Source: Trileptium ribeirensis
Taxonomy: Eukaryota; Nematoda; Enoplea; Enoplida; Thoracostomopsidae
Reading direction: 5' to 3'
Length of the DNA: 64,000 nt
Assembly: GCA_030248225.1 (NCBI GenBank)
Contig: JASANE010010140.1
Location: forward strand, 1-64,000
This document shows positions 33,701-47,900 of the stretch, one piece after another. Numbering within the stretch: the stretch's first letter is position 1; every line of letters begins with the position of its first letter. The translations under genes and the position numbers were made by a program. The notes beneath the pieces are model-generated. The model did no database searches and was not told the DNA's origin. It saw only the letters and a program-made list of their open reading frames with translations.

Positions 33701-36700
33701 AATACGTCAATCAGCTATATACAGCTGTTTAGAAAACGTGAAAATACATTTTATGTAAAAAAATCGCCGAAATAGCACGAACGGTTGTCGAGATGCGGTG
33801 AAAAAGCTGAAAAAATGGCAAAAATCCCTAAGTTTGAGCAACATTTGCTTAATTTTGAGTACAAAGCAATTTTCGTAGAAAAAAGTACTCAATGAAAGGG
33901 CACTCCGCAAGAGAATATGCAACACGAAGAAAAAAATTTCTAAAATCGGCCCAGGCGTTCAACCTGCAGACCTGTCTGTGACAAACAAAAAAAAAGTCAC
34001 AGAGAAAATTGAAATTTTGCGTCTAGTATATTGATATATATAAAGTTAAATGTACGCCTCCGGCTGCGACTCGCCACCTTCGGTGGCTCGTCTTGCCTCC
34101 GTCAATAATTTTTATAAAATTTGTGATTTATAAATTTCAAAAAATTATCGACTTTTTCGGTTACTGTAAAACGAAATAAAAAGTTGCGACTGAATAACGG
34201 TGTATAGTTGATATCGTAATAGACTCAGGGGCCCGAATTTAGAACGACATAATGCTCAATTACCACGAGCAGCTATACTCGCTTGGTGAGTTACTAGTTT
34301 ACAAATACTTTGTGTATTGACATGTAAAATAAGTTTATGTATTTTAGCTTTCTGAAACACTGTGTAAGCTTGTCCAAATAAGAATGGAAAGAGGAACCCC
34401 AAAGTATTTAGAACTCCGTTTTACCGCTTTTCGTTGGACCCAAGATTCCAGTGGGCGCTTGGATGTCATGCCTACCTCCGAGAACGTGGGCCAGAAGGTC
34501 CATTACATTGCTTATTATATATTAGTACTGCAGTAAGCACGATAAAAAATATATAGACTTACCAGCTACAGCGCACGATATATATATATCGAAATCGAAT
34601 CACAAAAACATGTGAAGTAAAAATAATAATCCTAAAATTCCAAGGATATAAATCTCGGAGGGGCATCATCTAGGGTGTGCGCATATCAACGGTGGGTGAA
34701 CGGGCTTAGGAAGCCCACGCAACGGGTTAGCAGGCCACCCTGCAAGAAACTCCGACCTTATGTTCCCATAGTTCATGACGGCCTGGTAAATTTTAGCTTA
34801 TTCCGAAAATATGCTGTCGGCTGAACCTATGCGCAAATTACACAAAAAGTGTAAACAAAATGTGTTAAAAATAAACATAATGAAAGTATCAAAAACCTTT
34901 AGCGCCGGGGAATCTTCTCTCGCCCTTTTCATCGTTGCTGATGACAAGTCCGAACCAGCAGCCGGAAGTGGTGGACGAGGGGGAAGCGGCGGCACTGCAG
35001 CACTGCCTACAGCAGGCAACGGCGGCATCCCTGCATCAATGTATAATAGATATAAAACACATCAATGTTGACAGCCAGGTGAGAACCAACACACTTGATG
35101 CATACAAATGGCTATTCAACTAAAAATGAGTCAACATTCACAGTTATAGCAGTGGTGAGCTTAACAATGAACAAAGAAGATATTTGTCTTAAAAATGCAC
35201 ATATCAAAAGTACACGCTACTTTTCGTGGGAAAATCCTGACTAGTTCGGCTACTTAGCTTTCATCAACTAAATAAACTTAGATCATATATCCAGGTCAGT
35301 GAAGTATAAAATTTCACGTTACAGCTGTTTTTTATATAAGCAGAAAAAACACATTATCTTTAGAGTATTATAAAATCCAGCCAACACAAACAAAACCATG
35401 CCAGGTAATCGTAAAATGAAATGTACCACCAAGGAAACTGTTAACTACTAAAATTTTAAAAAGTTAATTACCCGGAAGTGGTAATGCATTAGGCATCATA
35501 CCAGGCATTCCTGGCATTGGAGGAACAAAACCTGGTGCTCCAGGGAACGGAAACGGCATCCCTGGCATCATCGGTGGCATCATACCAGGCATGGGCATCA
35601 CGCCACTCGGCACGCCGGGAATAGCTTGTGCTTGCTTCGATTTACTTGATTGACCGCTTGAGTTACCAGCGTCTGTACGTGCCTTTTTCTCCTTTAGTTC
35701 ACCCTCTTCTAAAACGTTATTAACGTTAAAACAGCTTTATGTTTAATTTGTATAAAGGTTATCTGTGGCATACATTACGTATAACTATAACTTATAGTTA
35801 CAGCGCAATACGGTAGGAAAGAAAATTCCGCCAACGTAAAATATAACTGAGGTATGCTTCTAGTAAATACGATAGCCCTCGAAACCCCAGTTGTCCCTAA
35901 CATTTGTAATCATATACTACAATATATACCACTGTGTAACATTAAAAGCTGTTAATGCAAACAATTTTCTTTACACGAATTTTATAGGTAAATACACAAC
36001 ATTTACAACTGTTTTTATAGGATAAACTATTCTATGAGACTATTGTTCACATTGAACATGAAAGAAGCTCAGTTTTTGGTCCAAATTTCACAACTTTGAC
36101 CACTGCATAATACTGAGCCAGAGAACGGCTGGGTATCGCTCGCTGTATTTTTTTAGACCAAAAGCTATGTATTAAAAAAATCCTGAAATCGTTCGTGTGT
36201 AACAGACAAAACGGCCTCCTTACTCCTCCTGACACAGTGCTCACATCAAAAGATCAATTTTCCGAACATAAGAAGTTATTGTCGAGTTATCACCAGCCAA
36301 TAACATTACAACCAACTTCTGAACGAAAGACAACAGTATGCCCGGTTTCGTCAAAACTACGTAAATATACGGTAAATAGCAATGTTAGTGTAACAAATAC
36401 GTTCATGGTCACGGTAGTATGAAATAAAAGTGTCAACTTAATAAAAAAACACATGTAAACCATTCTCTATGCACTAACCAAACAACTGCAGATATATATA
36501 CTATATTCTAGAAATCGGGTTTATCCACCCTAAACCCGTCAACGCTGGATAGTCCAAAGTGGTGGCGGGAGTTGCATTTTCGGCTACCCCTCGGCAAAAC
36601 GGAGGTACCCCCGACAAAAATTCGGATACCCTCCGGCTCAAAGCCCCATGCTGAGAAAAATTAACGTGTAAACGCGACAAAATCCAGCAAAAAATGGTCC

Positions 36701-39700
36701 CCTGGCAGAATCCGGGACCCCCTAACAGGTCCCACCCGGCTATAGTTTCCGAGGTTTGGACCAGCCAGCAACGAATTATATTCGGAACCACAGCGGTCCA
36801 GAAAGTCATACAAAAAAAGTGATGTAAACAAAGTTGGAGATTTCGCTGAGCCGAAGCGAACTAGTCCCTGTTCTTCCATGCGAACCCGTATCACGAGACA
36901 TTGTCTGAAAAACAGTAATACCAGTATGACCACATTTGGCAAAGAACACTTACAAGCTACTTGAAAGGAAGACGGGGAGGAGCTCTCAGCGTTCAACGAA
37001 TGGGCACGTCGTCATCACTTTGGCTATCGAACAATAAATTTTATCAAACAAAAATGTGAAGATAAGTTATGAGTGCCACATACAGACAAAAAAAATCACT
37101 ATCATTCTCCCTAGCGCTCTCAGTGGAAATTCCGCTAGCTCCGTTTCAGCGTTTTATAGCCGAAGTACTGCATTATGACACAATTGGCTTTGCTTGACGC
37201 TGTTTAGCTGCGCAGCGAGCGAAGCCAGCAACCATTTAATTGTATGCGCGTTGATAAATTTTACAGTATCAGCTCTTCCAGCTTGTTTTTTTCAATATCT
37301 CAAGATATTCCCATGTGATGTTTTGGAATATGATAGCTTATAGTCCGGCGCGTCATCTCATATAAGTTCCATTTATGCAACTCACCCATGGAGTATAGTG
37401 CGCCTCTTTAAAGAGGGTTACAATTTACGTGACAGAGGGAAAATGCGTATTATATACATCTACATAAGCAGGCCTCGCATCAAAAAATGTTGCGTATCTT
37501 TTATGTTCTCCTGAACATTATCTACAACTTTTTTTACCAAATGGGCCCGTTTTAACCGTTTATATCATTTTTGAGCGAAGCTAGACGAAGCGTTTTTATT
37601 TTCTGTCTGGGAGTAAAAAGGTCGATGTCCGTCCGTTCGTTCGGTCCGACGGATAACAAGAACCACTGAACCGATTTTAAAAAACTTTTTTGTTTGAAAG
37701 CCTATCATGTCAGAGTGTGCACCTGATATTTGGGATTAAAAAAATTTGAGTGGTTAATTAGTAATTAGCTAATTAGTATAGCTTATGCAGCTAAAATAGA
37801 GAATTTTGCAATATTTGTGTTATTTATTGAAATAGAATCGTTTCGATCAAACCATTATAGGTTTTTATGGGTCGAAGAATTCGAATATAATATTTTTACC
37901 AATGATAAAGCCCTATGCCCTTTGCAATGTAGTTATTTGAAAAACATAAAATTGTGTACATTCGTAATGCCACAGCCCAAGCGCCGCTCACAAATGTAGT
38001 TCCACTACCGACTAGTAAAATAATCGTTACTGAGGTTTATATGAGAACGATAAACGTTTCGGGATCTTTGAAAAAATGGAGTTATTTATTGGAATCTCTA
38101 TGCATAGTGCTTCCTTTTTGGAATGGTACAGTATCCTCTGGACCTCTCCTCAAGAACCATGGATCATTTCTTTATTTATGTGTAATGTCATGTTTTGTTG
38201 CGTCTGTTATTACAGAGGCTTTCTAGGGTGCTCAAAACGGTAGAGTGATTCATTAGAGTGCATCTGTGGACTTCCTGGAATGGTATATACTGTATCCCAT
38301 AACACTCCTTCCAATGAGCCATGCATGATTTCTTGATTTTCAACGTAATTATATAATTTGTTACATTAGTGGTTATTAAGGTCTTCGAGAATGTGAAAAC
38401 GATGAACTGATTTATTTGACTTACCTATGACCAGTATTCCCTTTCGAAATATTGCCTCCATGGGACCCGCCATTTATATATGCATGATTTTGTAGTTTTC
38501 AATCTAATGGTGTAGTTTTTTAATCGGCGAATATGAAGATTTTCGAGACTGCGTTGAGTGCAAAAACGTATCTGTGACAATAAACATAGCTTGATTACAG
38601 TGACACAGCTCGATGCGTAATAGTGGGTTGATCTACCTTCTAGTTGAGTCATGTTGCGTGGAAAATCAAATCAACCCTCTCATCTTCATGACGATCGAAG
38701 AAACCAATTTTCGTCTGATCGCAATATATTTAGTGTGCTAAATTCAGATAATCGGCTGTGAGTCCACAGCACAAGTAATACATGGCAAAATATAATCGAA
38801 ACGAACCGTTTTTGTTATTATATATCTGAGTCCTGGACTGTTTATTAATAAAGCTACCTCTGCCCGAAGTGGAAGTTGAATTTGTTACATATTATGCAAG
38901 TTGAAATACAGACACCTACCTTTGCCCAATTTTTGGTTTTCATGCGCAATCGCGTCGTCTTCTGGTATACCTTCTAAACCATACACTTCAACATCGGTCG
39001 AACCCCTGTTGGGTAATGCATTTGGTATCTTGTCAATCGTTTCTTTATGCACCTACATAAAGAATCTAGCATAACTACTACATAAAAAACTACATGACTA
39101 CACACGTAAATATACATCAGTGAGTTACAGAAGCCGGAAGAATAAACTTTAAACATAACTACAGCTGGGCTTTCTCAATAAACCAATCTGGTAAAATAAT
39201 ATTTCGATGGATCATACCGCTTCAAGCGTTCCGAGGCCAACCAGCACTGAACATTGACTCAGTGTAATGAGCGTGCACTGAGCCACGTTAGCGCGTTCCC
39301 TTTCGCCGGGAGGGAACGTTACACAGTTGTCATATGTTGTACAGCAGAAAGCTTAGAACATTTAGTGTCCTTGTTCTTGCAAGACAACCGTGAAGGGTTA
39401 AATATAACAGCAGAATTGTAGTTGACATGCAGTAATACTCAGTATAATACACCACAATTTAACAGAAAAAATATATATAGTGCGACCCTACCAAATCTAG
39501 TTATATTCTGTATGTTTGTTTACAGGAATAACAAAGGCTTGTCTAGTGCGTGTGTAATATCGACGTGACGCTGCTGCATTATGCACTTCCAAAACGTAAT
39601 GCCCATACGACCCCGGCTATCGTAACCTCGAGTTCGGACCTAATGGGCCCTAATTTGTACTTCAGGTCAGTCCCAGGGCACGGCGGAGCTTAGTTAGCTG

Positions 39701-42700
39701 TAGGAACGCTTCACACGATGTGTTCTGATTCTGCCGGACGAGTTGCGCACGTAGCCTAAGCGGTACTTCCTTTGAGGTCACTAGAGAAGTTGGCTCCGTC
39801 ACCTGCTCTCAGGCCAAAGAGAGCATACCACTATTCCATATCATCGTTCCACCTGGAAGTGTGTGGAAATTTTCGTATTGACTGATTTCCTACTTTCCGG
39901 AACGATTAATTATATAACCAGTGGCCCCCACTACGGTCCGATTAATCGCTACACGTGTAAACTCGGATCGCGTGGTTTCTTATTTGGACGATCAGAGAAA
40001 GTTTGTTTTCGGGTAAAAATTCCTTTTTTTATATCGCACAAGTCGTACTCACTTAATAATAATGAACAGGTATCGGCGAGTCACGTTAAGGATTGTTTCT
40101 TTTGTATGTCATATCTGAACGTGAACCTGAATCTGTATTGATACGTCAAAATCATTATACAAACATGAGTGTATCGTAAGCGGGATAATACAATCGATAC
40201 AACAACAATACAAAAATGTAGGCATCAACGAATCGGAGGGATAACAATTGGGCATGTCGGAGTCATCGCCTTTTTCATGGGACACTCACAGCTGGTTCAA
40301 ATCACGGCGTGAACTAAGCCTTCTTAATGACAGCTGCGCATACCTTACTCAAAAAATGGGACAGAAAACACATGTAACACGAGGTGATAATCAGTTAATT
40401 ATCGAGGCGCCATTCGAGTAACTACTCGCTCGGTACTAGTATTATTACTAGAGTACTCCAGTTAAACAATATGTTCAGGTTAGCTAAAGGCATAAAACAA
40501 TGGGTAAATTGAAATATACGGCTCGATGCGTATACCGTGGGGATTTTAGGCTTTTGATTTTGCTCATCCCAATCAACGGCTATGATATGCGATACGTGAA
40601 TGATAGATACGGCAAGATAACGAACAACAGGATATAATACAGCAGATTACAACAAATCAGCAAGGGATATCATCGAACAATCAATATATGTATAATATGA
40701 GCAAGAATATACATTTATTTAGGTGCAAGTTTGTGAGTTTACAATGGGTACGACTCCTAATTTCGAGTGCGACGGCGTAACATTTTCTTTCCTCCACGCA
40801 TACATACGAATATACCATAACCGTGGGTACAAGAAGTTTTCGCTTATTTAGTGTACAACAAGCCAATCGTGGTTCCATGTTCTTATAAAATTGCGCTTCA
40901 AATACAGAGAAGCTAATTTTAAGCTTAAATATTTTCGGAAAGTAGACATTTTCTTGTCTACGATCATGAGCCAGAATATATTTGAAATAGACACGGTAAG
41001 ACCCTTTCTAAGCGGCTTAGAGGTCTCGTAGGAAAAGATCGGGACCGAATTTTCTAACTTTTCAAACTTTCCTAATACAAAATTTACGGCTAAAATTTAT
41101 ACTGTGTTGTGTACATTAATTGTATCTTATCAACACTAGGAATATTGATATTTTAGATTGACGGCCGTATTTGTACATTTCAAGAAGCCGGATACAGGGA
41201 AAGGCTAAATTGTCGATTTCGAGTGCAAATCGGGGTTCACGAACAACTTTCGTTTTCGACGGAACGATACTCTAAATTCTTACAAAAACAACTACGGACG
41301 AAACATGAGCCGTGAGAAAAGAAAACACAAATACTAAGCTCGTAATATAAGTCTGCTGGGTGGTAATCGGTTCACTTGCAGCATATATCTATCTAGTCCA
41401 TTATAGAGTTCCAAACGGATTCTTCATACACTTAAAGAATGGTTGCAGGCACTGTTTCGGTATTACTAATTGTCTCGATCGTATAGACGTAACTCAGCGT
41501 TCATTTGTAATTTAACCGAAGGTAATTCTGTAAATTTGATGCGGATCTAATGGTTCACAAATGCGTTAAGTACAATTTTTATCATCCGACTTCGACTAAG
41601 GGCTCTTCGCACGATCGTAATAACTAACGACTCAGTGCGGAAAGGCTATATACGGATCGACAAAATTTTAATTAGACTTTGGTTCCTCCTCTGTTAGACT
41701 TGTTAATCTTGAAAATGAAATACTTGCTTGATCTTTAGTCGAAAACTACAATTGTTACGGTTGAGCTTGCGCGTGGGCCACTGCCGACTGGAGCCGCTCT
41801 GGAGCTATTTCCAATTTCAGCAGGCTAGATCGGGCTGAAAGACTTAGCTTACTTAACTAATTGGATGTCTTAACTCGATGTCTCGTAATGGAAGTCACTT
41901 TACAATCACTTCGGATCATCATCGCCACGACGCGCGGTACTAGTGTGGGACAAAGGACGAGTTCAGGTGGGTCCCTTATTTACAATACAACAAGCAGGTC
42001 CGGTGCGTCAGGTTAATCTATCTAAGTTGTGTGGCTATACGTTACAATTGTGCAAATTTCTGTCAAATTCGGGGCATGGGGGCGGAGGTTAAAATTATAT
42101 TCAGCTACGTGAAAAGTTGTTGGGGACTAGACCTATGAATGACGATGCCTTGTAGGTCGTCCGCACTATCCTAAATATACTTGAGCTTTTCCTATTTTAA
42201 CTTGAAAACGGCTCTCGAAAAAGGCTCTTCTTGTTGCTAAAATTTATTTAGCGTTTCTAAAGATCCTACTTATATAAACAATTCCGTAAACGGCAGATCC
42301 GGTTGTCGGTATAACCGTAACAAATTTACCTACTAGATTTTGCTCGGTTCATGTCCCTAAAATTGTTCGGTTTTCTCGATATCGACCGAGATTCTTAGTC
42401 TAATCTATCAAAGGGCTGGGACAAACCTATAATTTAGATAAACGGCAGATCCGGTTGTCGGAATAACCGTAACAAATTTACCTACTAGATCTTGCTCGGT
42501 TCATGTCCCTAAATTGTTCGGTTTTCTCGATATCGACCGAGATTCTTAGTCTAATCTATCAAAGGGCTGGGGCAAACCTATAATTTTAAATATCTCTCTA
42601 ATTTGCCAGCCTTTCGCCGTGAAACTTTGCACGGGGCTGGGTTCTACCTATAATTTCGATTTACTAGGACCGGCTCAGCGGTCCTCACAAAAATTGGTCC

Positions 42701-44856
42701 GTCCGGACGGTACCAGACAGACCCAATATCGCGTCTAGTGATATCGCTAACATTTATATACAAAAATTGTGCCGTTTGCAACAGGAAATATCAAAGCAAC
42801 GAAAGTTTCGCGACTCCGTAGCTGTCGTGCTACGTTGATGTAAATACACAGAGAGAGAAAGAAAACTGAACTAACTAAATCTAAAACTTGGGAAATTATG
42901 TGGTGAAGCTAAACCAAAACCTACGATGAAAATGCCTATACCGCGAAGAAATCTATGAAATTTGTGTAGACCCTCAGCGGCTTTTGCGCTGCTCGGGTCC
43001 TTAAATTTTTGAACGGGCCACTGCTTTGCCGGGCTCGAATTCGTACGACCTTAAGGTCTTACTTGAAAGACCGAAGACGACTCTATCTAATTTTTAACGA
43101 CTCTAACAATTTTAAAAGAAATTCCTGGAGGGAATTTCAAAATATACTAAATTTACGTTTACGGTCGGGGCAAGCCCCTTCAGGGTCGTCGGGTTTATGA
43201 TTCCGACGCGATATTGCTGAACTTTAGCGTTGCGTTCAGTAGTACACATACATACGAAGAAACTTTCAAAATTTCAACCATATTTTCCTGAGTAATTTTA
43301 AAGTTATGGCAAATTTTCACACAGAGGAAGCTATTTCACTCTTTAGACATTCGAGTGCCGGTCGATTGAATTCTAAGCTTAAATTAAAAGCGCAGGTCAC
43401 TGCTAACATTCTAATAAAATCTCCGCAAAGTACCAGGTAAAGTCTTTTCGGTCACAAGTAACTATTGACAATCGTTCCGATCACGATTTTATACATATAT
43501 CTTTTCAGAAAGCGTATCATTACTAACGGTACTGCTTAATCAAGTTTGAAATCAGAAAACAAGGAAAAGGATAGTACGGAGTTTCATTCCGGATGTTCAA
43601 TGAAGAAAAAAATTTTCTTTAACCTAGATCGGCTGAAATGTTACGCTTGGACTACTAACTCTGCTCAAGGAATCATGTAAAATAAATCTATACGCGGGTG
43701 TCGCGTTTATTTATGCCTTAACTCATTGACCGATGCAGGTTCAGCATGACTTCGACTGTTTAACTGAATCGTGTGAGCGGCTAAACATGGCTATGGATCT
43801 GAAGGAAGAGCTAGACTATCATGTAAACTAAAGCACAAACAGGGAGTCCTTAGAGGCTTAACACGAACTCTCAACTCTATCAGACATTAACTACTCTCCG
43901 AGCTTATCCTATCTAACGTCAGTGATACCTAATTACTAAACTACGCCTCGCTGTCCACACTTACATACTCGAATCCGATCGTTCGACGTCCATCCATTCG
44001 CAAAACCAAGAGCAATAAAGCCAAAAGAAAATAATCATTAAGTAAAACGGTAAGTAAACTGAAGAGCTATAGAGCCGGTCTACAAACCGATCGCACCCTG
44101 CGCTGCCGAAGTCAGAATGAAGCTCGCTAGTTTGATCGGTGCCGCTTAAATAGCTTAATTCGCGGCAATTAAATTGATTTATGGGGCCATTAAATTTTTA
44201 TTAGTGTTTTGTCAGCACTTTTAGGACGACTTGAGCCCAAATTCTAAACTTAAATGCAAGCTTTCTTATCAGCACAAATTTATATAAATTTCGGACCAAT
44301 TTTAAAGGCAATTTAAATGATTTATTGCCATTTTATATAAAATTTATATCATTTATAAATTTCTAATAAACTTTATATAATCTGATTGTTGCTCAATCGA
44401 TATAACAGTATGGATTCTCTGTGGAATCCATAGCGCGTCCTTTAATTTACTCTTGCCTCCAAAGTGAGCGTTATAATACAGGTATATGAACCCCTATACT
44501 TTCCATATATTTTGTACTAGTTTATGATTTGAATTTTCAAATATATTTGAAATAAATTTTATATTAACTTAATGTTTACTTAACCTTCGTTTTCGGTTGG
44601 TGGGTATATTAAGTTTATATCAACTGATAAGAAGTTTCTCGAGACTTCCAATAAACTCCAAAAATTTATATAAAATATATATAAAGTTTACCGAAAGTTT
44701 ATAATTCAAACTTGTTTGCTTAACAAATATAAATATAAAACTTAACCCGTCGTTTAAAGAAAATTATAAATACATACGCAGGGCATCCACATCCAGCAAG
44801 TAAATTTAATATAAAACTTATTCGCTTATAAATTTGTTTGTATATATTATGTGTAA

Positions 44857-44944
<88 letters not shown>

Positions 44945-47900
44945 ACTTACATATTTGGGTATCAGCGTCCGCAGAAGCAAGAAGCTGCTTAAGTAAACAA
45001 ACAAGGGGCAAAGGACGTAAAAGAGGGTCGCATACGCTCAGTGATGGCCGAAGTGCCAAACGCTCGGATGTGGGCTCGGGGTGTCCATCCGAGCATTTTG
45101 ATATGTAACAGGTAAATTTTTGGACGACAAAACGGGAAAGTGGGCTCTCGGGCGAGCCCATCATAAATTTCATATATAATTACAGCGTTTTAGATGGCTC
45201 CCGCAGGTTCGGGTTGCCTCTTTGTGAGGTGAGCGGCATATATTTGGCGGATTCAGTGAGCGGAATCCAATGATGGGTTACACGCCCTTGGGGGAGTAAT
45301 TTCTGCGATTTTCACGGGAAAGGCTATCCAAAAGTGGGCAAAGCGGGCCTGTTCCGGGGTCAAATTAAAGGCTCGGACGCAAGGAATCCAACGATGACCT
45401 CTACATATTTTGTGTCGATCCTTTGCTAAGTTATATTCGTTAAATCTGATTTATTAGTAATATTTACAAAATTACTTAATAATAAGTCCGTGGATCCTAA
45501 TCGGATAATCACGGGACCAATCTTTTGGTAAAGACCGTAAAATTCTCTATTAAAAATGTTCAGCCCTTAATTTGCGATTTCTGAACGGTTCCGGAGTTAT
45601 GGGCCGGAGTCGCAACTTTCAATTCCGAGTATTCGGAATTGACAAGTTTTATCAGCTAGCTTAGCCAGCAAACACTGGTAGCTGATAACATTTTTGTCGT
45701 TACAATTTACCAGTGTATTTCGTACTTTTCAACACTGGTAAATTTAATATCGACCAGTTTTACTTATTAATTTTAGAAATTTTGCTACTTTGCTGTTCGC
45801 TATAGGGCGACAGCCAATATTTTTGTGGTCCTCATTCATTAGGACGGCCGTGACGGTTTCCGTCGCGGCCACTTTTTTCTGCCAAAAATAGGAGCGAATT
45901 TCGCGGTCCTACCACACGAAGTAGGGCTTTTCCTATACCTATCGGGGCGTTCGGGGAGTCGTACCGTTCTACTAATTCGCGGGTCGGGTATGGCAAGGGC
46001 TCGCCAAACCCGAACGTCCCTACATATAAAAAGCACTAATTTTCAATGCCCAAAGTCGTTAATCCCTCTCTAAAAATCAATCTAATCAAAAATAGGTTAC
46101 TCACGAACATATACACCCCAACGATTATGAACATCCAAGGTATAACAAGATACGTATAACGATTATCATAAAAAGAGCATCAGAAATACAAAGATATTAC
46201 ATACAGATACGTGCCTTTATGGCCACAATCAACGAAAAGAAAACGAAATCAGTATAAATAGGGTACGATGATTATATATACGGTTATAGCTATACACATA
46301 CGATTAAGGGTACAAATCGGATTGTACAGAATTAATACAATCAAGATATGCATTAAAACATGTATGTGCGTGAACAACGGTATAAATAGGTACATAACAA
46401 TCGATATTATCAGGATTATAATACACAAATTAGATACGCGAATGGGTGCCTACTGCCTATATGACAATACAAGCGGCACATGGTACGACAAATAACAGCA
46501 ATAATAATACAATTATCCATTCCTGAAATGATACCCGTTTCGGTCACGAAAATTGTCGGCGGTGCGGGCCGAAGTGCTTAAAATATTTGTAGTTGCATAG
46601 CGAGTCTATCAGGCTTTGCGATGTACATGGTGATTATAACTGAGGCGACGACGGTTACTCGCGCTGTCGGAAGTTGGACACGCAATTCAGTGGGTACAAA
46701 AGATCCTCGATCGCAAACCTGTTCCAATTACATATAAATATGTATGTATGTATATATATACGGAGGCGAGTTCGAAAAACATCCCCCGCCTTGCCGGCGC
46801 TATATAATACAAGAAAAGACAGAAACTTTCCCAAAAAGCCCGCACGAGAGAACTAACAACCCAAAATCGAAAAATCCACGACACAACGCATAAACTCTCC
46901 GAATCTGTAGCCAGAAAATGGACAGCTAGAGACGCCCGCTCATATAGACAGAACCCTCCTCTCTGAGCATAGCTGCCAGGCGATTTACCCCAAACAACGC
47001 CAAAAAACACTTTTTACGCCCCCCCGCCGCCCCGCTTCGTGTCCTTTCGGAGCCATTCAGGGAGATATCCGTGGCTAAATTCGAAAATGTTTGCCATTGG
47101 ACTGTGGGCAAGATTAACCTATCTTGTAACGACCCAGCATGGATCTGTTACACGTGCAACAATACGTTAGACAAGCAAAGCTCGTTGAATTGTAAAATAC
47201 TCAAAATTGCATAAGTTGCTGTGTCAAGTTTTGACTTAAATACGGATTGCGCGTTTTCGTAGTTGTGTGTGGTGGTTTTTGCTCGTGTGTTAAGACCCAC
47301 CCCCCTTAGCAAACCATACCCGCAATGCAATCTGTCACATGAAATACCTCAATTGGATCAGTTTTCCGTGGGACAATTCTATGCTGTCTTCTGGCATCAG
47401 CCGCGTACCTATTATTGGGGAAAGGTGGTGGAATATCCAATTAACGATAAGCCTACCGTGGTCAAACTCAAATTCTACATCGTAAGGAACCTCGAGCGAT
47501 CCTGAAAGTATGTGGGACTGGCCTGCTCGGAGGACTGCAGCTCCTGTGGCCGTAAAGACTGTTCCACGGGCCTGAGCAACCGTCTGAACAAAGTCGCGGA
47601 GGAAAAGATTGTAAGTCGGCAGTGAGTCAACAGCGCAGTCACGATCATGCGCTTGTCAAGTCGCCTGCCGCGCCCTAAAAACATGCGAATATTCCCACGA
47701 GAGTGTCCGTCGCATATTAGCGCACTTCTCGCATAACTGTAAGCGCGAAGTTCCAATTGATAGCGTAAAATTTTGACGTTTGCGAAACCCGATGTTGCGT
47801 GTTCTGAACGAAATCCCGAACGCTATATATTGTTCAATTTCACATTCGACGTTACATTGTCGATTATCCACCGTGCCACGACGAAGTTTCATGTCCTCAA

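Noticed and set aside
42288..42590. CRISPR-like or satellite array
   Set aside because: Only two long units without spacers, in a eukaryotic intron.
44720..45173. Minus-strand frames with long Tyr-Ile repeats
   Set aside because: They are translations of the (TA)n microsatellite.
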